Shown: one piece after another, positions 57,268-64,000 of the stretch | How the letters are laid out: each line of letters starts with the position of its first letter | How positions within the stretch are numbered: the first letter of the stretch is position 1 | Assembly (NCBI RefSeq): GCF_001426565.1 | Contig: NZ_LMFA01000008.1 | Span: 1-64,000, forward strand | Direction: 5' to 3' | DNA length: 64,000 bases | Source: Rhizobium sp. Root482 | GTDB lineage: Bacteria; Pseudomonadota; Alphaproteobacteria; Rhizobiales; Rhizobiaceae | Translations under genes and position numbers: made by a program | Notes under the pieces: model-generated | Databases searched by the model: none | Told to the model about the DNA's origin: nothing | The model's input: the letters and a program-made list of their open reading frames with translations, nothing else

Positions 57268-57579
57268 ATGGCTACCATCGGCTCATTTACCGCTTCCGAA
57301 AACGGCTTCTCCGGTACCATCAAAACCCTCAACCTCAACGTAAAGGCCAAGATCGTACGCGTCGAACGCTCGTCAGAGGACGCCCCCGACTTCCGGGTGC
57401 TGGCCGGCAATGTTGAGTTCGGGGCAGGGTGGCAAAAACAGGCCCGCGAAACCGAACGCGACTACATCTCGGTCAAGCTGGACGATCCGAGCTTCCCGGC
57501 TCCGATCTACGCAACGCTGACCGAAGTGCAAGGCCAGGAAGGCCTGCAGCTCATCTGGTCTCGCAGCACCCGCCGCTGA
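57268..57579 (+). CDS. DUF736 protein
   Basis: A 103-residue beta-rich protein ([20 protein letters not shown] at the start; [16 protein letters not shown]). DUF736 proteins are very common on alphaproteobacterial plasmids and integrative elements near transfer genes; the function is unknown. ATG 57268 has AGAAGGAC upstream. Confidence 0.93.
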   Translation: MATIGSFTASENGFSGTIKTLNLNVKAKIVRVERSSEDAPDFRVLAGNVEFGAGWQKQARETERDYISVKLDDPSFPAPIYATLTEVQGQEGLQLIWSRSTRR

Positions 57580-57588
57580 GCGGCGACG

Positions 57589-57616
57589 GCCCCGCCCGAT
57601 AATGGCGGGGCTTTCT
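57589..57616. terminator. Terminator between DUF736 and HU genes
   Basis: GCCCCGCC (57589-57596) pairs perfectly with GGCGGGGC (57604-57611), loop CGATAAT, followed by TTTC. It lies 10 bases after the DUF736 stop and just past the convergent HU stop. Confidence 0.8.
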
Positions 57617-57620
57617 CACA

Positions 57621-57899
57621 TCACTTGTTGAGCGCATCCTTGAGCGCCTTGGCCGGCGTGAAGGTCAGCTTTTTTGAGGCTGCGATCTTCATCGCTGCGC
57701 CCGTTGCAGGATTGCGACCTTCGCGTTCCGGCGCGTCCTTGACCTTGAATTTTCCAAATCCGGGCAGGGACGTTTCGTTGCCGGAAAGAGCAGCGTCGGT
57801 GATCGAGGCGATGATCGCTTCGACAACGGCCTTGCCCTGCGCTTTCGTCAACCCGTGTTCTTCGGCAACCTTGTCGGCGATTTCATTGGTGGTGGTCAT
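57621..57899 (-). CDS. HU-family nucleoid protein
   Basis: A 92-residue DNA-bending protein with the HU core: an N-terminal helix pair (IADKVAEEHGLTKAQGKAVV), LPGFGKFKVKDAPEREGRNP and the KKLTFTPAKALKD end. The RNPATG element, which contacts DNA, is present. Relaxosomes often use HU/IHF-type proteins, so the location is suggestive. ATG 57899 has GGGGAG seven bases upstream; the alternative at 57914 has none. Confidence 0.92.
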   Translation of the reverse strand: MTTTNEIADKVAEEHGLTKAQGKAVVEAIIASITDAALSGNETSLPGFGKFKVKDAPEREGRNPATGAAMKIAASKKLTFTPAKALKDALNK

Positions 57900-57969
57900 C
57901 TCATTGCTCCCCATTGTGATCGATACTCAAAATCCTGGCAGCGGACGCCTGTGTTGTCACCGGGACAAT

Positions 57970-58260
57970 TCAAGGAAACCGCGTGGAGACGCGTCGATCG
58001 GCTGGATTTCCACAGTTTCCGATCGGTCGATAGCCTTTGGCCCGCTTCCTTCGCGCCAGATCCAGGAAATGAGCAGCTGCGTCTTTTTCCGTCTTGAAGA
58101 CATCGCTTTTTTCGCCGCCGCGCTTGCCTATCCTTCCCCAACGGCGCACGACCTCCGTCTCTCCAAACAGCGTCGGCTGGACGGAAAGCGCATAGTAGCG
58201 TGCCATGTTTTTCGTTGCATCGACGCGTTGGCAGTAAAGCTGAAACTGAAAGATGGTCAT
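57970..58260 (-). CDS. WGR-domain protein
   Basis: A 96-residue stand-alone WGR domain: ARYYALSVQPTLFGETEVV followed by the signature RRWGRIGKRG. WGR modules occur in PARP enzymes and in plasmid/phage-type small proteins and are thought to bind DNA ends or nucleic acid. Here it lies with HU and DUF1173 genes near the transfer origin. The ribosome site is weak. Confidence 0.88.
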   Translation of the reverse strand: MTIFQFQLYCQRVDATKNMARYYALSVQPTLFGETEVVRRWGRIGKRGGEKSDVFKTEKDAAAHFLDLARRKRAKGYRPIGNCGNPADRRVSTRFP

Positions 58261-58417
58261 GGGTCAGAATGACTGTGCGGTTCACGCACGTCCAATGAGA
58301 CTTTGGAATCAATGAGAGGCGTTCGATTCACAACTGTGATGTGTCGAAGGCCCCTGATCGGCTGGCCATCAAAACCGAGGAGATATAAAAGACGGTGCGA
58401 ACAGAAGGACAGGGGCA

Positions 58418-58636
58418 ATGGAAGACTCGATCAAGATTGATAACCGTGGTGACTTTGCGCTTTGGGCCATCGAAATGGCAAAACAGATTGTCAGCGAACA
58501 AGGGTTTGAACTGGCCCGAGCGTCACGAGAAGGGACCGACGACGAGGTTCGGGTCGCCGGTAACGCTCTTGGACAGGTAATCACCAACACACTTATCGAG
58601 GTCTTCGACGGTCTGCTCGAAGGATCACCGGAATAG
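58418..58636 (+). CDS. Small hypothetical protein (72 aa)
   Basis: The 72-residue acidic protein (MEDSIKIDNRGDFALWAIEM...) has no recognised domain. ATG 58418 has GAAGGACAGGGG upstream and codon use is rhizobial, which supports a true gene. It is convergent with the DUF1173 gene. Confidence 0.65.
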   Translation: MEDSIKIDNRGDFALWAIEMAKQIVSEQGFELARASREGTDDEVRVAGNALGQVITNTLIEVFDGLLEGSPE

Positions 58637-58647
58637 GCGGCCTGCCA

Positions 58648-59844
58648 TCAGATGGGAAGTGGCGGCAGGTCGCCGTCTGCGACCCGCCATATCCATGCCT
58701 CAAGATCCGGCCGCGCCTCGATCATCTCCTTGAGTGAGATCTCGAACCCTTCGTCAGCACCGGCCGGCACAATGTAGAGGGCACAGGCCAACGGCTGTCG
58801 TTCCGGCAAGATGACGTTGGCCATCGGTTGATTGCGGGACAAATTGAAGCGGAGTCCTTTTACGGACTTCTTACGCAATCGCACCAGTCGCTCGACGAGC
58901 CGCCGCTCGAACGCGTCATCGATCGGCAGCCATTGAGAGGTCACCGTCATCAAGGCAATCTCGTTGACCGTGATGATGCCGGCGGAGTTTCCCCCCACCG
59001 TCACGATGGTTATGAGATGCAAGGCATCGTCGCTTTTCCAAAGCGCCAACTCCGTCTCGAAACGCCGCTGCAAACTGCGCCACGCCGCGTCTTCCAGGTG
59101 AAAACGAACGCCCGGCATATGCCTGATGATCATCTGCTGTCCGCTTCGAGCGTCGGCAAACTCCTTGATTTCCGCTACAAGGACCATCAGTCGTCGTGTC
59201 CCGACCGCCGGCTGGAACAACCCGGCCAGTTTCTGCGATCGGCGTTGCGCGATAGCGGCCTTATCGTCTGTCCGGAACGGCTCGGGTATGAATAACCGGT
59301 CCGTCAGGCTTTCGCCGCGAACCGTCATGTTTCCGGCAGCTTCCGTCAAATGACGATACACCTGTCGCCAGTTCCGCTTTCCCGTCCAGTTGGACGTCCA
59401 TTCCGTCAGGCCGCTTTCGTGCCAGAGCAAGTGCAAAAGCGCGCGCAATGACAATTTCCTGGCGTCATTCTTGATGCTGTCGGTGGCGGCGGCCTTGGCG
59501 CCTGCCGCGGTGGTCGAACATCTCTTGGATAGCGAGAAATCGAGTTTCAAGGCGGCGACCCCGGCCGAGGGATCCAGATTAATCGCGGTGCCGATCAGCG
59601 GGCCCAGGCCAGATAATCCATAGGGAGGCTCGTAGGACGGGCAGACCGGATCGTGATCGCCGCCTGACAGCGGCATCCGCTTGACGACGTGCTGGTCGCC
59701 AATGTCGGCGATATACATCGGCACTCCGGGATCCCGGCAAAGACAGAATGGTCGGATTTTGCCGCGATAGGCCTTTGCCAAGCAAGATGCGAAATCGACC
59801 ATATCCTCGTCCAGAGACATGCCCTCGATCAGATACCGTCTCAT
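58648..59844 (-). CDS. DUF1173 protein
   Basis: A 398-residue protein with the DUF1173 start: a Cys/His cluster (CLCRDPGVPMYIA, then HVVKRMPLSGGDHDPVC) that could bind zinc, and a long C-terminal region including YIVPAGADEGF. The family is found on alphaproteobacterial plasmids near transfer genes; function unknown. The ATG at 59844 has AGGGGGTGAT upstream. Confidence 0.8.
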   Translation of the reverse strand: MRRYLIEGMSLDEDMVDFASCLAKAYRGKIRPFCLCRDPGVPMYIADIGDQHVVKRMPLSGGDHDPVCPSYEPPYGLSGLGPLIGTAINLDPSAGVAALKLDFSLSKRCSTTAAGAKAAATDSIKNDARKLSLRALLHLLWHESGLTEWTSNWTGKRNWRQVYRHLTEAAGNMTVRGESLTDRLFIPEPFRTDDKAAIAQRRSQKLAGLFQPAVGTRRLMVLVAEIKEFADARSGQQMIIRHMPGVRFHLEDAAWRSLQRRFETELALWKSDDALHLITIVTVGGNSAGIITVNEIALMTVTSQWLPIDDAFERRLVERLVRLRKKSVKGLRFNLSRNQPMANVILPERQPLACALYIVPAGADEGFEISLKEMIEARPDLEAWIWRVADGDLPPLPI

Positions 59845-60117
59845 CAGATCACCCCCTGTCGCGTTCGCCGGACTGCCGCAGGATGGTGCCCCAAGAGAGG
59901 TAACCCTGTCTGATCAGATTGGCTGAGTATGCCGGGCGGACAAACCCAGCTCAAGGCCGTCGGCCCCTCCAATTTTCCCTGCGCTTCGTTTCACTACGCT
60001 TCGACAAAATCGGTTCCTCCGCACACCGGCTCCGCCGGTCGTGTTCCACGAGCCTTGACCTGGCTTCCTCCGCCCTGCGTGCCGCGATCATCTTTCACAA
60101 ACGTCAAGGAGACGAAG

Positions 60118-60261
60118 ATGACGGACGAACAGCACATCGATGAACTGCGCGCTGAACTTCGCAACGCAACCAACCTGGCAGAACGTCGACAGATCGCAGA
60201 CGAACTGAACGCCGCCGTCGCCGAGCGCGCCGTCGTTCTGGAAAACCTGCCCCCTTCCTAG
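60118..60261 (+). CDS. Small helical protein (47 aa)
   Basis: A 47-residue, probably all-helical protein (TDEQHIDELRAELRNATNLA...). ATG 60118 has the strong ribosome site CAAGGAG. It follows a GC-rich leader of about 170 bases containing an ACCGGC-TCC-GCCGGT hairpin. No family recognised. Confidence 0.65.
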   Translation: MTDEQHIDELRAELRNATNLAERRQIADELNAAVAERAVVLENLPPS

Positions 60262-60327
60262 GAGGCATCTCTCGAACGACAACCCGACAACGGCGCCGGA
60301 TCGACCGACGCCCTTGCCGTTAACGGC

Positions 60328-60714
60328 TCAATAACCGTTCTTTGAGAGGTAAATATCAAGCGCCGCCTTCACCACGACCGTCATCTTCACGTCGTTTTCC
60401 TGTGCGGCACGCTGCAAGCGGGCTTTCAGATCGTAGTCGAGCGCGATGTTGACGAAGAATTTGACGGTGCGCTGTTTGGAACGCTTCAGGTTCTTCAGAC
60501 TGTTGCGAACATCTTCCTGTGCAATTGCGCGGGCTTCAGCCTGTTGACGACGCTGCTCCGCACGACCACTCGCACTGGCACCTGTCTGCTTTGCTGCGGC
60601 CGGTTCGTGGCTGGTCACCGATGCATCGGCCTGGTCTGTATCAAGGTTCGGCTCTCTCGCAGTTTTGCGGGCTGCGATCGTGAAATCATTCAAGTCCAGG
60701 CTGGCTTTGGTCAT
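60328..60714 (-). CDS. Ribbon-helix-helix-like partner of the ParA protein
   Basis: The 128-residue protein has a polar N-terminal half rich in Glu/Gln/Ala/Arg and a C-terminal stretch that looks like a ribbon-helix-helix domain (VKFFVNIALDYDLKARLQRA, then VKMTVVVKAALDIYL). Such pairs bind centromere or transfer-origin repeats. Its ATG overlaps the ParA stop by four bases, so the two are translationally coupled. By place and fold it could play the part of VirC2, but its sequence is not obviously VirC2. Confidence 0.75.
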   Translation of the reverse strand: MTKASLDLNDFTIAARKTAREPNLDTDQADASVTSHEPAAAKQTGASASGRAEQRRQQAEARAIAQEDVRNSLKNLKRSKQRTVKFFVNIALDYDLKARLQRAAQENDVKMTVVVKAALDIYLSKNGY

Positions 60715-61421
60715 GCTGCACCGAAAAGAACCGGAGATGCGCGATGCTCTTCTATTTCGTCGGCCAAGCTGCGAACCTCCGTCCTTGCTTTACGAATGGG
60801 ATCGGTCAGATCCTGCATCTGCAGGGTCCCAAGGCCGTTTTGAATCTCGCGGTAGATGTTTCGCTCGAACAGTTCGGTGTCGAGAAGCCGTGTACGATAG
60901 TGCGCAGCCACCATGCCGGCGATAAAGGGTCTGATATAGCGATAGGCCTCAAGGTTGCGTCCCGGTACCGAAATGCGGGTGCGGACATTGAGGTGATCCA
61001 CAGAAAGGCCGAATTGTTCATTGATCTCGGTGACAGCCGCAACCGCCTGTCCTGCCGCCTCGAGCTCCTTGATTGCCGGCTGAATTGGTGAAATCACCAG
61101 GTTTGCCATGCGAATAATGGTCGTTTGCAAGGCGCTGTCGACGCCGGCCGCGTCAATGATGACGCGGTCAAATGCGCGGCCGACGACATCGACGGCCTGT
61201 TCGATGGATCTCTGGGTGGCTGCGGAGGTCACCACGATATTGTCGGGCACGTTATGTTTTTCAGAGCACAACCGCCACCAGCCCGTGAGATTTTGGCGAT
61301 TGTCGGCGTCGATCAGCAGGACACGCTCGCCTCGAAGCGCATATTCACCCGCGAGCAGTGTAACGAGCGTCGTCTTGCCCGCACCGCCCTTGTTGCTCAC
61401 CGCCGCATAGATCCCTGTCAT
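60711..61421 (-). CDS. ParA/MinD-type ATPase resembling VirC1
   Basis: A 236-residue P-loop ATPase with the deviant Walker A SNKGGAGKTTLVTLL (Lys in position 3 of the KGGxGKT motif) and DADNRQNLTGWWRL. It has the IIRMANLVISPIQPA strand and a TRISVPGRNLEAYR stretch resembling VirC1 (which has DADENRPLTRW and RQRVPVGRLT at these places), rather than plasmid-partition ParA. VirC1 gathers relaxosomes at the cell pole. It is divergent from mobC and the relaxase. ATG 61421 was chosen; a longer start (61460) is possible. Confidence 0.8.
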   Translation of the reverse strand: MTGIYAAVSNKGGAGKTTLVTLLAGEYALRGERVLLIDADNRQNLTGWWRLCSEKHNVPDNIVVTSAATQRSIEQAVDVVGRAFDRVIIDAAGVDSALQTTIIRMANLVISPIQPAIKELEAAGQAVAAVTEINEQFGLSVDHLNVRTRISVPGRNLEAYRYIRPFIAGMVAAHYRTRLLDTELFERNIYREIQNGLGTLQMQDLTDPIRKARTEVRSLADEIEEHRASPVLFGAA

Positions 61422-61896
61422 GGGTTGAGTTCCGTCTCGTGACTTTTGTTGGCGCATCATGTTGCAAAGAGCGTGATCAATGCAAGGAAAAAATGAACAA
61501 GATGTGTTCACAGGTTTCAGCCAGGTGACACTGACATGCAAAGCATACCGACAGTTTGGAATATATTCCGTATTCTATTCCGCGGCAGTGTCTTGGAGCG
61601 GTGTGTATGGTGTCCATCGCCCATAAAATACAAAATACATAAGCATAACAAAATAGTTGCCTATCAATGTTGCCATGGTGCGCGAGGCATTTAACGCGAC
61701 GGCTTAAGGGGTTTCGATGGGCTGAAATGATCGAAGCGTCCCGTCGAGATCAGGCTTATGCGGGATGATTGACTTGAATTGTGTTTACCGAAACGGTACT
61801 ATTTGTTTTGGCAGGATACGCAAATTTGTGATACAAATTTTCTGACCATCGACGGACAAGCCGTCGATGAGGCCTGCGGCCACGTAGGGGAGACAA
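61422..61896. other. Divergent intergenic region with palindromes, candidate oriT
   Basis: This 475-base AT-rich region between the ParA-like and MobC-like genes holds three perfect inverted repeats: GGAATATATTCC at 61558-61569 (with nearby TATTCCG repeats), AAATTTGT-GAT-ACAAATTT at 61822-61840, and CATCGACGG-ACAAG-CCGTCGATG at 61847-61869. It lies next to the relaxase operon, where an origin of transfer and its regulators' operators usually lie. A nick site could not be recognised. Confidence 0.6.
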
Positions 61897-62307
61897 ATGA
61901 ACCAGCCTGACTTGAGGAATGCTTTCGTGGTCTACGCCCCTGAAGCCAAGTCCAGAGTGCTTCATGTCAGGTTCGGCGCGAGCGAAATGGCGAGGGTCAG
62001 CGCCGCCGCCGAGGAGGCCGGTCTGACGGTTTCCGCCTTTATGCGGTCGTTGACACTTGAGGGTGCCGGCGTGCGACCGTTCTTTACCGAAAGAGATCAG
62101 GCGGTTCTTGACCTGCTCCTTGCGGAAATTGCGGCACTTGGCGTGAGGCTCAATCAGTTTTCGCGGGCCGCGCGTCGAAGGGAGGCAGTCTGGTCGCAAG
62201 AGGAGAGGTCGATGGTTGGCGAAGTCCATCGTAGCGTTGCGGCGGTGCTGCTGGAGCTGAGGTTTTTTGCCGAGCGCGGCAGGCGAACAAAAGGCGGGGA
62301 AACGTGA
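61897..62307 (+). CDS. MobC-like relaxosome accessory protein
   Basis: A 136-residue protein with an RHH-like N-terminal half (LHVRFGASEMARVSAAAEEA, GLTVSAFMRSL) and a helical C-terminal half (LLAEIAALGVRLNQFSRAAR), the pattern of MobC proteins that bind oriT and help the relaxase. ATG 61897 has GGGGAG upstream. Its stop overlaps the relaxase start (TGATG), so both are coupled. Confidence 0.85.
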   Translation: MNQPDLRNAFVVYAPEAKSRVLHVRFGASEMARVSAAAEEAGLTVSAFMRSLTLEGAGVRPFFTERDQAVLDLLLAEIAALGVRLNQFSRAARRREAVWSQEERSMVGEVHRSVAAVLLELRFFAERGRRTKGGET

Positions 62308-64000
62308 TGGAAATCCTGCTTGGAACTTTCGCGACCGAATGGCCGCAGCGCAAAGCGGCACTCCTGCACGACTTGTCACTCGGGCGTTCGGCTCCGGACG
62401 ATGAAGAGCGGCGCCGTCGAGGAGGCGTCGCCGCTCAGCCAAAGAGCGTGGCCAAAACGAAGATCGTCGGTTTCAGCGTGGGCCGAGGCTATTTGGACGG
62501 AACCGGCGTCCGCCGCCCTGCCGATCGTCCGATGCGGGCGCGGTTTGCAGGTTTCGCTTCGGGCAGTCAGCCGGCCGTCGTGAAACTGGCATCGTTCGGC
62601 GGAGGTGCGCGCGTGGGCGCGATGATAAATTATGTTTCGCGCAATGGCGCTGTCGTGGTGGAAAACGAGCGGGGCGAACTGCTTCAGGGGCGCGATCAAA
62701 TAGTGCAAGTGGGCAAGGAGTGGGATCATCTTCTCAAGAATCGGGCCGAGAGCCGGGACATAGGTCTCTTCACGATCGCGATCGACGAGGATCAGCCGGA
62801 GCATGGAGCACGTCTCGAACGAGCGCGGACGATCGCCAAGCACGCGCTCGGCGAGCGGGCATTTGCCATTGCGGTGACAGAGCGCCCCGACGGACGCGGC
62901 TTCGATATTGATGGCGTGACCGTATTGCGCGATCAACGCGGAGAGCGACTGACGGCAGACGCCAGGGCGAGCGACATTGTTCAACATCGCCTCGATGCGG
63001 AAGAGGGCGAAGCGGTGGCGAAATTCCGGTTCACCGGGCACGGCAATGGCACCGACTATGGCGCCAGCCGACTGCGGTCGCTCGTTGAAAAGCACGCGGG
63101 CTCGGTCCACGACAATGAAGGACGCCTGATCGCGGATGCAAAGACGGCCCGCGATCTCGTCCAGATTGGATGGCGCCCGCAACTCCACAGCCGCAAGCCG
63201 CGCGATGTCATGCATGTTATTTTATCCGCACGGGCCGGCACTGAGGCAAGCGCGTTCCAAAACGCCGCACGCGAATTTCTCGCAAGCCAGTTTTCAACTC
63301 ATCGATATGTGTTTTCGCTTCACGATATCTCCACGGACCCGAAGTCCGAAAAAGAAGGCGGAAAGCGTCCCCATATCCACGTCCATGCGATCGTAGCCAT
63401 GCGCTCCGCCGACGTCGGTGAGCGGATCGTGACGACAATCTCCACGTTTCGGGAATGGCGCCTAAACCTGGCTGAAAAGGCACGCGCCAATGGTATCGAG
63501 ATGGAAATGAGCGATCGAAGGGACCGCGCAAGTCCGGCCGCATACCGCAGAAATCAGGTCAAACCCGTGAACACCATCGGTCGCACCGAACATGAGGGAA
63601 CATCCAAAGCCGCGCAGCGTCGCTATGACGCCCAGCGCCGGGACGAACCCACATTTGCGACAACCAGGGCTGCGCGATCCTACCAAGCCGCGGCCCGGAG
63701 AGAATGGCAAGAAATCAGTGATGGCAAACGTTTAAGAGTAGACGGATCTTTCGCCGAAACTCAGTCTCTCCGGCTCATGGGCGAGCGCTCTCTCAGGGAA
63801 CCGACGGCCGCCGGGACCAGTCATAGTTCAAAATTGCGCTCGCCGTTGCGAACACATATGGTAAATTTTGAGAACATCTTTTTGGAGGTCGATGATATGC
63901 GGCATATGGCAAGACCAGAGTTCGAAGCTTATGAAAAGCGAGTCGAGACGGCGTTGTTCCACGCCGAGCGCTCGATGCTGCCGCACGACCGTCGGGACTT
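62307..64000 (+). CDS. Conjugative relaxase, 3' end outside window
   Basis: At least 564 codons are open from ATG 62307 to the edge. The N-terminal part has GGARVGAMINYVSRNG (near residue 100), where the Tyr fits relaxase motif I. The metal-binding His motif is PHIHVHAIVAM (near residue 358). Between them lies FAIAVTERPDGRGF. It belongs with the relaxase/mobilization nuclease fold and nicks oriT to begin DNA transfer. The family is closer to MOBP/VirD2-type than to rhizobial TraA (MOBQ), but subgroup is uncertain. The segment after residue 400 is basic and probably disordered. Confidence 0.85.
   Translation, partial: MEILLGTFATEWPQRKAALLHDLSLGRSAPDDEERRRRGGVAAQPKSVAKTKIVGFSVGRGYLDGTGVRRPADRPMRARFAGFASGSQPAVVKLASFGGGARVGAMINYVSRNGAVVVENERGELLQGRDQIVQVGKEWDHLLKNRAESRDIGLFTIAIDEDQPEHGARLERARTIAKHALGERAFAIAVTERPDGRGFDIDGVTVLRDQRGERLTADARASDIVQHRLDAEEGEAVAKFRFTGHGNGTDYGASRLRSLVEKHAGSVHDNEGRLIADAKTARDLVQIGWRPQLHSRKPRDVMHVILSARAGTEASAFQNAAREFLASQFSTHRYVFSLHDISTDPKSEKEGGKRPHIHVHAIVAMRSADVGERIVTTISTFREWRLNLAEKARANGIEMEMSDRRDRASPAAYRRNQVKPVNTIGRTEHEGTSKAAQRRYDAQRRDEPTFATTRAARSYQAAARREWQEISDGKRLRVDGSFAETQSLRLMGERSLREPTAAGTSHSSKLRSPLRTHMVNFENIFLEVDDMRHMARPEFEAYEKRVETALFHAERSMLPHDRRD

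Noticed and set aside
60328-61421. ParA-RHH pair considered as the plasmid's partition system
   Set aside because: No replication initiator or repABC genes are near, the ATPase resembles VirC1 more than ParA, and the pair faces a relaxase operon. Partition is not fully excluded.
62376-63215. Minus-strand open frame of 279 codons at the right edge
   Set aside because: The plus strand here encodes the relaxase in an unbroken frame coupled to mobC, which explains the region better.

Overview
The window looks like part of a large plasmid or other secondary replicon from a member of the Rhizobiales (Rhizobium/Ensifer type). Supporting signs are high GC with rhizobial codon use, a complete nosRZDFYLX denitrification cluster, an imuA-imuB-dnaE2 mutasome behind an alphaproteobacterial LexA box, a DUF1127 gene followed by anti-Shine-Dalgarno hairpin RNA, and a block of rhizobial plasmid genes (Toprim, DUF1419, giant methylase-helicase, ParB, ArdC, DUF736, DUF1173) next to a relaxase. 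The species assignment is inference. No replication genes, rRNA, tRNA or CRISPR arrays were seen.

Region 1 (about 1-4.7 kb) is a mixed edge: a frameshifted isochorismatase-family gene, a VOC protein, rsgA, a single-domain response regulator and an IS5-family relic. Region 2 (about 4.7-28 kb) is a low-oxygen respiration and fermentation block. A consensus FNR-type box lies between a ferritin-like gene (cut at its 3' end by the IS5 relic) and nosR. The nos operon is tightly overlapped (nosZ-nosD, nosD-nosF, nosF-nosY, nosY-nosL and nosL-nosX all overlap) and is followed by pseudoazurin, the likely electron donor. Then come decayed relics of a radical-SAM sulfatase-maturase-like gene, carbamate kinase and ornithine carbamoyltransferase, a P1B-type metal ATPase, a GNAT protein, a zinc alcohol dehydrogenase, a fused acetate kinase-PduL protein, a CHASE4-GGDEF-EAL protein, an FMN-binding protein and a BON-domain protein.

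Region 3 (about 28-38 kb) is a mutagenesis and repair island: a DnaQ-like exonuclease, DUF1127 plus a four-hairpin 'cuckoo'-type RNA, dinB, an SRAP/HMCES-like protein and the LexA-controlled imuA-imuB-dnaE2 operon. Region 4 (38-43 kb) holds a PPP-family phosphatase, an AbiEi/AbiEii toxin-antitoxin pair with striking operator-like palindromes, and an IS110-family element next to a 65-bp tandem duplication.

Region 5 (43-64 kb) reads as a conjugation leading region. A MobC-like protein and a relaxase (open at the window edge) point right. A ParA-like ATPase resembling VirC1 and a ribbon-helix-helix-like partner point left, with several perfect palindromes between them (candidate oriT). Leftward lie DUF1173, WGR, HU, DUF736, ArdC antirestriction, a ParB-like protein, an ATP-dependent ligase and a 1693-residue DNA methylase-helicase. 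GC hairpins recur in the leaders of these genes, and two of them covary. The strongest leads are the hairpin RNA at 29.7 kb, the VirC-like/oriT module and the possible anti-defence leading region with shared RNA leaders.
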